A stretch of DNA of 64,000 bases from Kocuria rosea (GTDB taxonomy: Bacteria; Actinomycetota; Actinomycetes; Actinomycetales; Micrococcaceae): contig NZ_CP035103.1 in the NCBI RefSeq assembly GCF_006094695.1, positions 3,844,001 to 3,908,000 on the forward strand, given 5' to 3'. The notes under the pieces were generated by a model. The model was given only the letters and a program-made list of their open reading frames with translations. It did no database searches and was not told the origin of the DNA. The position numbers and the translations under genes were made by a program. Positions 25,372-34,303 of the stretch are shown piece after piece (position 1 is the first letter of the stretch; the number at the start of each line of letters is the position of its first letter).

Positions 25372-25976
25372 TGCCGCACCCCCAGTGCCGATCTCAGATT
25401 GGTGAGTCCGTCGCGGATCCTGGCCTTCGCCGTGCCCAGCGGGACGTCCAGGTGCTCCGCGACCTGCCGGTGACTGTACCCCCGGTAGTAGACCAGGCAG
25501 ACGGCCTCCCGCTGGAGCGGGCTGAGCCCGCCGAGCTCGGCCCGCACCTCCTCGGAGTCCAGGGACTGCTCCACCTCGCTCCAGGTGGAGTCGGAGGGCG
25601 TCTCGGCCCGCCGGACCTCGTACTGCTGGTCCCGGTCCCGCTCCCGCTGGCTCTGCCGGATCCGGTCCACCGCGCGGCGGTGGGCCATGGTGCACAACCA
25701 CGCCAGGACCGTGCCGCGGCCGGCGTCGAAGCGCTCCGCCTGCTGCCATGCCATCAGGTAGACCTCCTGGACCACCTCGGCGGCGAGCTCCGGGGAGCGG
25801 AGCAGCCGCAGCACGAGTCCGTGGACCGTGGACGACGTCGCGTCGTACAGCTGGGCGAAGGCGTCCTCGTCACCGCCCGCCACGCGGCGCAGCAGCTCGA
25901 CCTGTTGTTCGGTCCGCCCGGGCACGGGGACCGGGGCCCCGGCTCTCCCGCTCCGGCCGGTCGGTCCTGGGCTCAC
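25368..25976 (-). CDS. ECF RNA polymerase sigma factor, SigK-like
   Basis: A 202-residue ECF sigma factor. Region 2 reads ELLRRVAGGDEDAFAQLYDAT through EVVQEVYLMAWQQAERFD. Region 4 reads LSPLQREAVCLVYYRGYSHRQVAEHLDVPLGTAKARIRDGL. It pairs with the RskA-like gene immediately downstream. GTG 25976 gives a normal ECF length. The frame remains open to 26231, but the added part is low complexity. It is divergent from the CHRD-like/sortase operon, which is a likely target. Confidence 0.88.
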   Translation of the reverse strand: MSPGPTGRSGRAGAPVPVPGRTEQQVELLRRVAGGDEDAFAQLYDATSSTVHGLVLRLLRSPELAAEVVQEVYLMAWQQAERFDAGRGTVLAWLCTMAHRRAVDRIRQSQRERDRDQQYEVRRAETPSDSTWSEVEQSLDSEEVRAELGGLSPLQREAVCLVYYRGYSHRQVAEHLDVPLGTAKARIRDGLTNLRSALGVRQ

Positions 25977-26154
25977 GCGGTCTCGCTGTTCACTCGGAGA
26001 GCGGCGCCCCGCCCGGGGTCCGGGCGGGAGCAGTGTCGCACTGCACCTTGCCACACCGGGTCGATGTGATGCCATCGACACACTCGTCGTCTCCATGACC
26101 GTTGTTCGTCGCGGGGCCGGCACCGGACGGGTCGGCGGTCCGTTCCGGCGCGCC

Positions 26155-26181
26155 GGAAACTTTTCTGCCCCCGCACCCGTC
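26155..26181 (+). promoter_or_regulatory. Candidate ECF-type promoter
   Basis: GGAAAC, a 17-base spacer and CGTC match the general ECF pattern. It points to the CHRD-like gene, leaving about an 80-base leader. The rest of 25977-26269 contains no gene I can support. Confidence 0.35.
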
Positions 26182-26269
26182 CGGGCCCGTTCCGGCGCCG
26201 AACTCACCGTGCGCACACCGAAAGTGCGCACCCGGCACGACCCCCCGGTACGACACAGGAGAGAATCTG

Positions 26270-27040
26270 ATGCGCAAGTCCATGCTCCTCACAGTCCCCA
26301 CCCTGGCCCTCGGCGCGCTCACCATGGCCGCCGCGCCCGCCGCCGCCCACGACTCCGACATGTGGTCCGCCCAGGCGGCGCTGAGCACCCTGAACAACTC
26401 CGGCACCACCGGCGACGTCATGGTCGACGTCCACGGCACCGAGGCCACCGTCACGATGAACGTGAGCGGCGCGGCCGAGACGTTCATGGACGGCCCGTTC
26501 CCGCACGCCCAGCACATCCACATCCACGGCCAGGGCACCTGCCCGGGCCCGGAGGCGGACGCGGACGGCGACGGCGTGGTCAACACCACCGAGGGTCACC
26601 CCTTCTACGGCATGATCGGCACCTCGCTGACCACCGAGGGCGACACCAGCCCCGACTCCGGCCTGGCCGTGGAGCGCTTCCCGGGCGGCTCCGCGTACAC
26701 CTACGAGCGGACCCTGCAGCTGGACGAGGCCACCGCCGAGTCCCTGCAGAACGGCACCGCGGTCGTCGTGGTCCACGGCGTGGACCCGGCGAAGATGCCC
26801 GCCGCGGCCGCCGAGAAGATGAGCGACCTCGACCCGGCGCTGCCCGCGGCCGCGACCCTCCCGGCCGCGTGCGGCACGCTGACCGCCTCGCAGATGGGCG
26901 CGATGCCGGAGGGCGGCGCCGACACCGGCGTGGCCCAGGAGACGGGGTCCACCGCCCAGGCCGCGGCCCTCGGCGGCGGCGTCCTGGCCGCCGCGGCCGG
27001 CGCCGCGTGGGCCCTGCGCCGTCGCGCCGCGCGCGGCTGA
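26270..27040 (+). CDS. Secreted CHRD-like protein with C-terminal membrane anchor
   Basis: A 256-residue exported protein. The signal peptide MRKSMLLTVPTLALGALTMA ends near AAAHDSD. The mature part has the His-rich FPHAQHIHIHGQGTCPGPEA reminiscent of CHRD domains. The C-terminus carries PEGGADTG, then a hydrophobic stretch (AALGGGVLAAAAGAAWAL) and RRRAARG. This resembles a cell-wall sorting signal, although the LPXTG core is not present. A class F sortase follows 21 bases later. AGGAGAG precedes the ATG. Confidence 0.8.
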   Translation: MRKSMLLTVPTLALGALTMAAAPAAAHDSDMWSAQAALSTLNNSGTTGDVMVDVHGTEATVTMNVSGAAETFMDGPFPHAQHIHIHGQGTCPGPEADADGDGVVNTTEGHPFYGMIGTSLTTEGDTSPDSGLAVERFPGGSAYTYERTLQLDEATAESLQNGTAVVVVHGVDPAKMPAAAAEKMSDLDPALPAAATLPAACGTLTASQMGAMPEGGADTGVAQETGSTAQAAALGGGVLAAAAGAAWALRRRAARG

Positions 27041-27061
27041 TCCGACGGGACGGTTCCTGCT

Positions 27062-27766
27062 GTGACGGGATCGACCACCGGTCGTCGCGGAGGCCTGCTG
27101 GCCTCCGCGGCGACCGCCGTCCTGCTCGCCACCGGCTGCGCCGCGTCCGACGACGGCACCGCGCCGGCGGCCGGCAGCACCGCGCCGGCGGCCTCGAGCA
27201 CCGCCTCGCCGTCGAGCATCTCGGCGCCCTCGGGCGCGGTGTCGGCCCCGCCCGCGGACGGGAGGCCGAGCGCCGCCGCAACTGACGGACCGGCGGACGG
27301 CCCGGCAGTCCTGGGCGCGGCGGAGCCGGTCTCCCTGTCCGTCCCGGCCACCGGCACCGAGTCCGAGCTGCTGCACCTGGGCCTGCGCGAGGACGGCTCG
27401 CTCGAGGTCCCGCCCGAGGGGCCCGGCTCCCCGGCGAGCTGGTACACCGGGTCCCCCACCCCCGGCGAGCGCGGCCCGGCCGTGCTGCTGGGCCACGTCA
27501 ACGCCACCGGCGGCGGCCCCGGGGTCTTCGCCGGGCTGCGGGCCCTGGAACCCGGCGACGCGATCGAGGTGGCCCGGGAGGACGGGTCCACGGCGGTCTT
27601 CGCCGTCGACCGCGGGGAGCAGTACGGCAAGGACGACTTCCCCACCCTCGAGGTCTACGGCAACACGGAGGGGTCCGAGCTGCGGCTGATCACCTGCGAC
27701 GGCTTCGACCCGGCCACCGGGGAGTTCGACGACAACTACGTGGTCTACGCGTCCCTGGTGCCCTGA
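27062..27766 (+). CDS. Class F sortase
   Basis: A 234-residue exported sortase. The N-terminus has a signal peptide with a possible lipobox (LATGC), then a Ser/Ala/Pro linker. The catalytic domain starts near residue 90: LLGHVNATGGGPGVFAGL carries the catalytic His, and LRLITCDGFDPATGEFDDNYVVYA carries the catalytic Cys (ITC) about 30 residues before the end. Class F sortases occur mostly in Actinobacteria, with few known substrates. Its position after the CHRD-like protein suggests that protein as substrate. Confidence 0.87.
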   Translation: MTGSTTGRRGGLLASAATAVLLATGCAASDDGTAPAAGSTAPAASSTASPSSISAPSGAVSAPPADGRPSAAATDGPADGPAVLGAAEPVSLSVPATGTESELLHLGLREDGSLEVPPEGPGSPASWYTGSPTPGERGPAVLLGHVNATGGGPGVFAGLRALEPGDAIEVAREDGSTAVFAVDRGEQYGKDDFPTLEVYGNTEGSELRLITCDGFDPATGEFDDNYVVYASLVP

Positions 27767-28735
<969 letters not shown>

Positions 28736-28777
28736 CCGCCCCTGCCCCCGGCGGGACGGCCCTCCGCCGGACGACGA

Positions 28778-28822
28778 CGGACCCCGCCTGCCGTGCGCTC
28801 GAGGCGCGGCGGGCGGGGTCCG
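28778..28822. terminator. Strong hairpin terminator between convergent genes
   Basis: CGGACCCCGCCTGCCG and CGGCGGGCGGGGTCCG pair in 15 of 16 positions with a 13-base loop. Confidence 0.7.
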
Positions 28823-28847
28823 CTCCGTTCCCGGGGCCCGGGAACCG

Positions 28848-29210
28848 TCAGTGGCGGGGGCCCTCGTGGCCGGGCACGTCACCGGGGCGATCGGTCCCGG
28901 CCGGTCCTCCCGGCTGCCCGTCCGGGCGCTCGCCGGCGGCGGGGCCGCCCGTGGTCGGGCCGCCGGTCGCCGGGCCGCCCGTGCTGGGGCCGCCCGTGGC
29001 CGGGCCGCCGGAGGTCCGGTCGCCGGGGGCGCGGCCCCCGCCGAGGAACTGGCGGGCCTTCTGCTGGACCGTGTCCACGTGGCGCTCGTACTTGTGCCCG
29101 GTGCGCTTGTCCACGAAGCTGCCGGCCTGGTCGAGGACCTTGTCGACCTTGTCCGGGTTGCGCTGGGCGAGCTGCTTGGCCTTGGCCGTGAGCCCCTTGA
29201 AGTTCACCAT
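28848..29210 (-). CDS. MT0933-like (Rv0909 family) protein with TGGP repeat tail
   Basis: A 120-residue protein. The first 57 residues match the MT0933-like antitoxin family (KAKQLAQRNPDKVDKVLDQAGSFVDKRTG, YERHVDTVQQKARQFLG). The rest is a Gly/Pro/Thr repeat made of GGPATGGPST-like units. AGGAG lies 5 bases before ATG 29210. A paralogue without the tail is at 38032. In Mycobacterium tuberculosis Rv0909 pairs with toxin Rv0910. No SRPBCC-type toxin is adjacent here, so the antitoxin role is doubtful. Confidence 0.8.
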   Translation of the reverse strand: MVNFKGLTAKAKQLAQRNPDKVDKVLDQAGSFVDKRTGHKYERHVDTVQQKARQFLGGGRAPGDRTSGGPATGGPSTGGPATGGPTTGGPAAGERPDGQPGGPAGTDRPGDVPGHEGPRH

Positions 29211-29271
29211 CACGTCTCCTTCCGAGAGTGGTCACCGCGCGCGGGAGCGCCGCGGTGCTGCCGCCAGTCCA

Positions 29272-30687
29272 TCACGCGGAGCTGTCCGCCGGCTGGCCGA
29301 GGCCGGGAGGCCGGCGCTCCTGGCCGACCACGTGCTGGAAGCGCAGCAGGTTGTCCGGGTCGTAGAGCGCCTTGGCCCGGACCAGACGGGCGTAGACCTC
29401 CTCGGACCACGCCCGGGCGTGCTCGGTCTCCCCGCCCGGAACCCCGTGCATGTTCACGAAGGCCCGGCCCGTGGACCACGGGGCCATGGCCTGCAGGATC
29501 TCGGCCAGCGCCCGGGGCGTCGCCGCGGCCACGTGGGGCGCGAGCCAGCCGATGAGCTCCAGGAAGAACGCCGCGTCCCGCCCCGAGACCGCGTCCTCGA
29601 CGCCGTCGGTCCGGGCGAAGGCTCCACCCATCAGCCGGATCCCCACCTCCGGCAGCGGGCACCGGCTGCCGGGCCCGGCGCTCTGCAGCAGCGTCATGAC
29701 CGCGGCGGCGTCGAACTCCCGCAGGAACTCCCCGGTGAGCACGTAGAGACCCGGCTCGGTGGCGTCCATGTGCACCTGGTCGATGTCCCGGTAGTCCATG
29801 GGCCCCACCAGGTCCAGGACCGGCCGGGAGACCGCCCGCATCGGCTCGAGGACCCGGGCGCCCTCCTCCTCCGGACCGACCCAGCAGAAGCGCAGGTGCA
29901 CGAGCATCCGCTTGTGCAGCTGCTCGGGGACGGTCGGGTCGTGCGGCATCCAGCGCAGGGCCACGGACGTCGAGGCGCGCTCCGGCAGGGTGGGCGCCCA
30001 CCGGCTGAACGCGCTCAGCACCTCCTGGGCGTCGGTGCCGGGGTAGAAGATCCCGCCGCCGTAGAGCTCCTCCAGGGGGACGAGGCCCATGGTCATCGCG
30101 GTGACGAGGCCCAGGTTGCCCTTGCCCCCGCGCAGCAGGGCGAACAGCTCCGGCTCGTGCCGGGCGTCCACGTGGCGAAGCCGCCCGTCGGGGGTCACCA
30201 CCTCGAGGCCCAGCAGGTGGTCGGCGGCGAAGCCGAAGATCCGCCCGAGCACCGGCAGCCCGCCGCCCAGGGTGTAGCCGACCGCCCCGGCGTCGCTGGC
30301 CGAACCGGTGAGGACCGCGAGGCCGTGGGGCGCGACCGCGTCGATCACGCGGCGCCACCGCACGCCGGCGCCGATCCGAGCGGTCCGGCGGCGGAGGTCG
30401 ACCTCGATCTCCTGCATCCGGTGGGTCGTGACGAGCACGCCGCCCTCCATGGGCTGGTCCGCGCCGTGGCCCGTGGACTGCACCCCCACGGGCTCGTGGT
30501 GGGCGGCGGCCCACCGCATCACGGCCACCACGTCGGCGGCGTCGGTCACGCCCGCCACCGCGTCCGGGTGGTGGACGGCGGCCAGGTTGAAGCCGGCGAC
30601 CTCCTGCGCGAAGCCGGCCTCGTCCGGCAGCAGGACCGGACCGCGGACCTGCCGGTGGAGTTCTTCCACGTCCGTTCTCGAGATCAT
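29272..30687 (-). CDS. FAD-linked oxidase with berberine-bridge (BBE) C-terminus
   Basis: A 471-residue PCMH-type FAD-binding oxidoreductase. HHPDAVAGVTDAADVVAVMR and TGSASDAGAVGYTLGGG are the FAD-binding part, RGGKGNLGLVTAMTM follows, and the BBE end reads YARLVRAKALYDPDNLLRFQ. These enzymes oxidise sugars, alcohols or secondary metabolites with O2. The usual bicovalent His/Cys attachment is only partly evident: QSTGHGADQ carries the His, but in the second site SASDAG replaces the expected Cys. GAGGGGG precedes ATG 30687. The first few residues of the longer frame lack support. Confidence 0.87.
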   Translation of the reverse strand: MISRTDVEELHRQVRGPVLLPDEAGFAQEVAGFNLAAVHHPDAVAGVTDAADVVAVMRWAAAHHEPVGVQSTGHGADQPMEGGVLVTTHRMQEIEVDLRRRTARIGAGVRWRRVIDAVAPHGLAVLTGSASDAGAVGYTLGGGLPVLGRIFGFAADHLLGLEVVTPDGRLRHVDARHEPELFALLRGGKGNLGLVTAMTMGLVPLEELYGGGIFYPGTDAQEVLSAFSRWAPTLPERASTSVALRWMPHDPTVPEQLHKRMLVHLRFCWVGPEEEGARVLEPMRAVSRPVLDLVGPMDYRDIDQVHMDATEPGLYVLTGEFLREFDAAAVMTLLQSAGPGSRCPLPEVGIRLMGGAFARTDGVEDAVSGRDAAFFLELIGWLAPHVAAATPRALAEILQAMAPWSTGRAFVNMHGVPGGETEHARAWSEEVYARLVRAKALYDPDNLLRFQHVVGQERRPPGLGQPADSSA

Positions 30688-30875
30688 CGCGGGCCCCCTC
30701 GGCACCGGCGATCCGCGGTGCGGGGCCGCTCGGGCCCGCAGGCGCCGCAGAACAGGTCCATTCTCCCACGCGGGCCCGCCGGTGCGCCCTCCGGAGCGTG
30801 CACGGAATCGTCACGGGGCGCCGGCCGGCACGGCCCGGACGGCACGGCCGGAACGGGGCGGGGCCGCGGGGAGGG

Positions 30876-32423
30876 TCAGTCGCGCTCGAGCGGCAGGGCG
30901 GGCGCCAGCCGGCGCAGGGACGTGAACGTGGGCACGAGGGCCTCGTAGAGCTGCTCGAACACCGGCTGCAGGGACGCGTGGACCGCGGCGTCGGCGGGGT
31001 CCGGGCGCACCACGGACTCGACCTCCACCAGGTCCGCGGCCACGTCGACGGACTCGATCAGCCCGAGCGCCTGCATCCCGAGCAGCGCGGCGCCGAACCC
31101 GGAGCCCTCGTGGCCCGAGGCGAAGGAGATGTCCGTGCCGAGGACGTCGGCGAGCAGCTGCCGCCACAGCGGGCTGCGGGCGAAACCGCCGGTGGCGCGG
31201 ATCTGCTCCACGGCCAGACCGGCCGAGCGCATCGACTGCAGGACCAGGCCGAGCTGCTGGCACACCCCCTCCAGGGCCGCGCGCACCAGGTGTGCGCGGC
31301 GGTGGGCGCGGGTCAGCCCCACGTAGGCGCCCTTGGGCAGGGAGCTCCAGTGCGGGGCGCGCTCGCTCAGCAGGTAGGGCAGCATGAGCAGCCCCCCGGA
31401 CCCGGCCGGGACGCTCCCCGCGAGCGCGAGCAGCTCCTCCTCCGGCTCCTCCCCCAGGTCGGGGGCGAGGGCGTCCCCGGCCCAGCCCAGGACCACGCCG
31501 CCGTTGTTGATCGCCCCGCCGACCACCCAGCGCCCCGGGGTCAGGGCGTAGCAGAAGACCCGTCCCAGCGGGTCCACCACGGGACGGTCGACGACGACGC
31601 GCAGCGCGCCGCTCGTGCCGATCGAGCAGGCCGCCACCCCGGGCCGGACCGCGCCCAGGCCGAGGTTGGCCAGCGGGCCGTCGCTGGCCCCCACCACCAC
31701 GGGCACGGTGGCGGGCAGCCCCGTGGCCCGGGCGCCCTCGTCCGTGAGCCCGGGCAGGACGTGGGTGGTGGGCACCAGCTCGGGCAGCTGCTCGGGCAGG
31801 ATCCCGGCGTGGGCGAGGGCCTCGCCGTCCCAGGCCAGCTCGTGGATGTTCATCAGACCGGTGGCCGAGGCCACCGAGTGGTCCACCACGAGCGCGTCGC
31901 ACAGCCGCAGCAGCACGAACTCCTTGATGCCGGCCCAGAAGGCGACGCGCTCGCACAGCTTGGGCTCCTGGTCGTGGAACCAGACGAGCTTGGGCAGCGG
32001 CGACATGGGGTGCACCGGGGTGCCCGTGCGCCGGTGCAGGGCGAGGCCGCCCGCGCTCGCGCGCAGCCGTTCCGCCTGGATGCTGGCCCGGGTGTCGGCC
32101 CAGGTGACGAGCGGGGTGAGGGGCTCTCCCTCGGGCGAGAGCCCGAGCAGGCTGTGCATCGCGGCGCTGAAGGACAGCCCGGCCACGCGCTCCGCCCCGA
32201 CCTCCCCGACCACCGCGCGGACGGTGTCCAGCACCGCCTGCAGGATCAGCTCGGGGTCCTGGACGGCGTGGCCGGGGTGCGGCTCCTCCAGGGGGTAGCC
32301 GGCCGAGGCGGCGGCGAGCTGCTCACCGCCCACGGCGAAGGCCACGGCCTTGGTGCTCGTGGTGCCGATGTCGACGCCCACCACCACGGGCTCCGGGTGC
32401 CCGGTGCCGGCCGGCCCCGGCAT
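30876..32423 (-). CDS. FGGY-family carbohydrate kinase, probable gluconokinase
   Basis: A 515-residue FGGY kinase. The N-terminal phosphate motif is VVVGVDIGTTSTKAVAF, the middle has SIGTSGALRVV, and the C-terminal adenosine motif is IRATGGFARSPLWRQLLADVLG. The start ATG overlaps the idnD stop by one base (TGATG), so translation is coupled. In the operon with GntP, IdnD and IdnO it would phosphorylate gluconate to 6-phosphogluconate, replacing the P-loop GntK/IdnK of enterics. Xylulokinase-like activity cannot be excluded from sequence. Confidence 0.87.
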   Translation of the reverse strand: MPGPAGTGHPEPVVVGVDIGTTSTKAVAFAVGGEQLAAASAGYPLEEPHPGHAVQDPELILQAVLDTVRAVVGEVGAERVAGLSFSAAMHSLLGLSPEGEPLTPLVTWADTRASIQAERLRASAGGLALHRRTGTPVHPMSPLPKLVWFHDQEPKLCERVAFWAGIKEFVLLRLCDALVVDHSVASATGLMNIHELAWDGEALAHAGILPEQLPELVPTTHVLPGLTDEGARATGLPATVPVVVGASDGPLANLGLGAVRPGVAACSIGTSGALRVVVDRPVVDPLGRVFCYALTPGRWVVGGAINNGGVVLGWAGDALAPDLGEEPEEELLALAGSVPAGSGGLLMLPYLLSERAPHWSSLPKGAYVGLTRAHRRAHLVRAALEGVCQQLGLVLQSMRSAGLAVEQIRATGGFARSPLWRQLLADVLGTDISFASGHEGSGFGAALLGMQALGLIESVDVAADLVEVESVVRPDPADAAVHASLQPVFEQLYEALVPTFTSLRRLAPALPLERD

Positions 32424-33445
32424 CAGCGCGGCTCCCCGGGGGCCAGGGACACTAGGACCTTGCCGGAGACCGCGGAGTCGCGGGCCGTGGCGAACGCCTC
32501 CACGGCCCGGTCGGCGGGGAACTCGTGCGTGACCACGTCCTCGATCCCGGGGCGGTCGGCGAGCAGCCCGATCGCCTCGTCGATCTCGTCGTCGAACCGG
32601 AAGGACCCGCGCAGCTGGAGCTCCTTGGAGACCAGCGGGGCCAGGTTCACGGGCCGCGCCTCGTCCGGCACCATCCCCACCTGGACGACGACGCCGCCGC
32701 GGCGGGCGCCCACCAGCGCGGGGCTCACGGCCGCGGGCACGCCGGAGCACTCGAGCACCACGTCGAACGCCCCGGACGGGATCTGTTCGGCCCCCACCCG
32801 GACGGTGCCGTGCACGCCGAGCGCCCGGGCCCGCTCGAGCGGGCCCTCGAGGACGTCGGTGGCCACGACCTCGGCCGCGCCCCGGGCCAGGGCCGCCGCG
32901 GCGGTGAGCAGGCCGATCGGCCCGGACCCGGAGACGAGCACGCGCCGGCCGGTCACGTCCCCGGCCACGGTGAGCCCGTGCAGGGCCACGGCCAGCGGCT
33001 CGGCGAGCGCGGCCCGGCGCAGCGGCAGGCCGGCCGGGAGCACCCGGACCATGTCCCGGCGGACCAGCAGGTACTCGCTCATCCCGCCCTGGGTGTGCGG
33101 CCGGGTGGAGGCGCTGCCCAGGTAGGCCCCGCCGGGCCAGAGGTGGCGCCGGTCCTCGATCCCGGGCTGGGGCGTGCCGAACGTGGCCGGGTGGACCGTC
33201 ACCGGGGTGCCGGGGGCGAGCTCGCCGGCGGGGTCCAGGTCCACCGTCCCGGAGACCTCGTGCCCGGGCACGAGGGGTTCCCGGACCACGTACTCGCCGT
33301 TGGCGCCCTCGGCCCAGTAGTGCAGGTCCGACCCGCACACCCCGCCGTAGGCGATCCGGAGCCGGACCTGCCCCTCGGCGGGCTCCGGGGTGGGCACCTC
33401 CTCGACGCGCAGATCGTCCTTGCCGTGGATCACGATGGCCCTCAT
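32423..33445 (-). CDS. idnD: L-idonate 5-dehydrogenase-like zinc alcohol dehydrogenase
   Basis: A 340-residue medium-chain dehydrogenase. The catalytic zinc ligands are Cys in GGVCGSDLHYW and His-Glu in VPGHEVSG. The Rossmann motif is VSGSGPIGLL. Context and the LHYWAEGANGEY segment fit L-idonate 5-dehydrogenase, which makes 5-ketogluconate. Unusually, the loop that normally carries four structural-zinc cysteines has none (VHPATFGTPQPGIEDRRHLW), so that zinc is lost. AGGAGGAG precedes the ATG, 82 bases after idnO. Confidence 0.85.
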   Translation of the reverse strand: MRAIVIHGKDDLRVEEVPTPEPAEGQVRLRIAYGGVCGSDLHYWAEGANGEYVVREPLVPGHEVSGTVDLDPAGELAPGTPVTVHPATFGTPQPGIEDRRHLWPGGAYLGSASTRPHTQGGMSEYLLVRRDMVRVLPAGLPLRRAALAEPLAVALHGLTVAGDVTGRRVLVSGSGPIGLLTAAAALARGAAEVVATDVLEGPLERARALGVHGTVRVGAEQIPSGAFDVVLECSGVPAAVSPALVGARRGGVVVQVGMVPDEARPVNLAPLVSKELQLRGSFRFDDEIDEAIGLLADRPGIEDVVTHEFPADRAVEAFATARDSAVSGKVLVSLAPGEPR

Positions 33446-33527
33446 GAGCTCTCCTCCTGGTGCGTCCCCGGGGCGCCGCGGTGCGGCGCGTGCCGGGTGG
33501 GACTGCGGGTGGTGCGGCGGACCCGGG

Positions 33528-34295
33528 TCAGAGGACGGAGGTCATGCCGCCGTCGACCAGGACGTTGTGCCCCGAGACGAAGCTGGAGGCGTCCGAGCAC
33601 AGGTAGACCAGCGTGCCCACGAGCTCCTCGACCTGCCCCCAGCGCCGGGCCGGGGTGCGCTCGACCACCCAGTGGTTGAACGCCTCGTCCTCGATCAGCG
33701 CCTGGTTCATCTCGGTGGCGAAGTATCCGGGCGAGATCGCGTTGACCTGGATGTTGTGCCGGGCGAGGTCCGCGGCCATGCCCTTGGTGAGCATGACCAC
33801 CCCGCCCTTGGTGGCCGAGTACGGGGCGATGGTCTGCCGGGCGAGCACCGACTGCACGGAGCCGATGTTGACGATCTTGCCCGAGCCGCGCTCCTGCATG
33901 CCGGGGACCACGGCCCGGGACACGTGGAACACGCTCGAGAGGTTCGCCGCGACGATGTCCTCCCAGTCCTGGGCCGCGAACTCGGCGAAGGGGGCGCGGC
34001 GCTGGATCCCGGCGTTGTTCACCAGGATGTCCGGGACGCCGTGCTCGGCGAGGACCGCGTCGATCCCCGTCCGGACGGCCTCGGCGTCGGTGAGGTCGAA
34101 GGCCGCCGTGACCGGGGCGGTGCCCGTGCCGGCGGCGATCTCGTCGCACACCCGGGCGAGGGCGTCGGCGTCGCGCCCGTGCAGGACCACGCGGGCCCCC
34201 GCCTCGGCGAGGCCCGTGGCCAGGGCCCGCCCCAGCCCCCGGGAGGAGCCGGTGACGAGGGCGAGCCGGCCGGTGATGTCGAAGACGTTGCGCAT
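33528..34295 (-). CDS. idnO: Gluconate 5-dehydrogenase / 5-ketogluconate reductase (SDR)
   Basis: A 255-residue SDR. TGSSRGLGRALA is the cofactor motif, NNAGIQRRAPF is the family-typical central segment, and YSATKGG has the catalytic Tyr and Lys. QRRAPFAEF and EWVVERTPARRWG-like segments are typical of gluconate 5-dehydrogenases. It interconverts 5-keto-D-gluconate and D-gluconate. The ATG lies 8 bases after the gntP stop, so it is in the same operon. Confidence 0.9.
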   Translation of the reverse strand: MRNVFDITGRLALVTGSSRGLGRALATGLAEAGARVVLHGRDADALARVCDEIAAGTGTAPVTAAFDLTDAEAVRTGIDAVLAEHGVPDILVNNAGIQRRAPFAEFAAQDWEDIVAANLSSVFHVSRAVVPGMQERGSGKIVNIGSVQSVLARQTIAPYSATKGGVVMLTKGMAADLARHNIQVNAISPGYFATEMNQALIEDEAFNHWVVERTPARRWGQVEELVGTLVYLCSDASSFVSGHNVLVDGGMTSVL

Positions 34296-34303
34296 CCGGG
34301 GCC

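Noticed and set aside
23500..25473. A 657-codon plus-strand open frame
   Set aside because: It is antisense to the glycosyltransferase, anti-sigma and sigma genes. It has no domain and no ribosome site.
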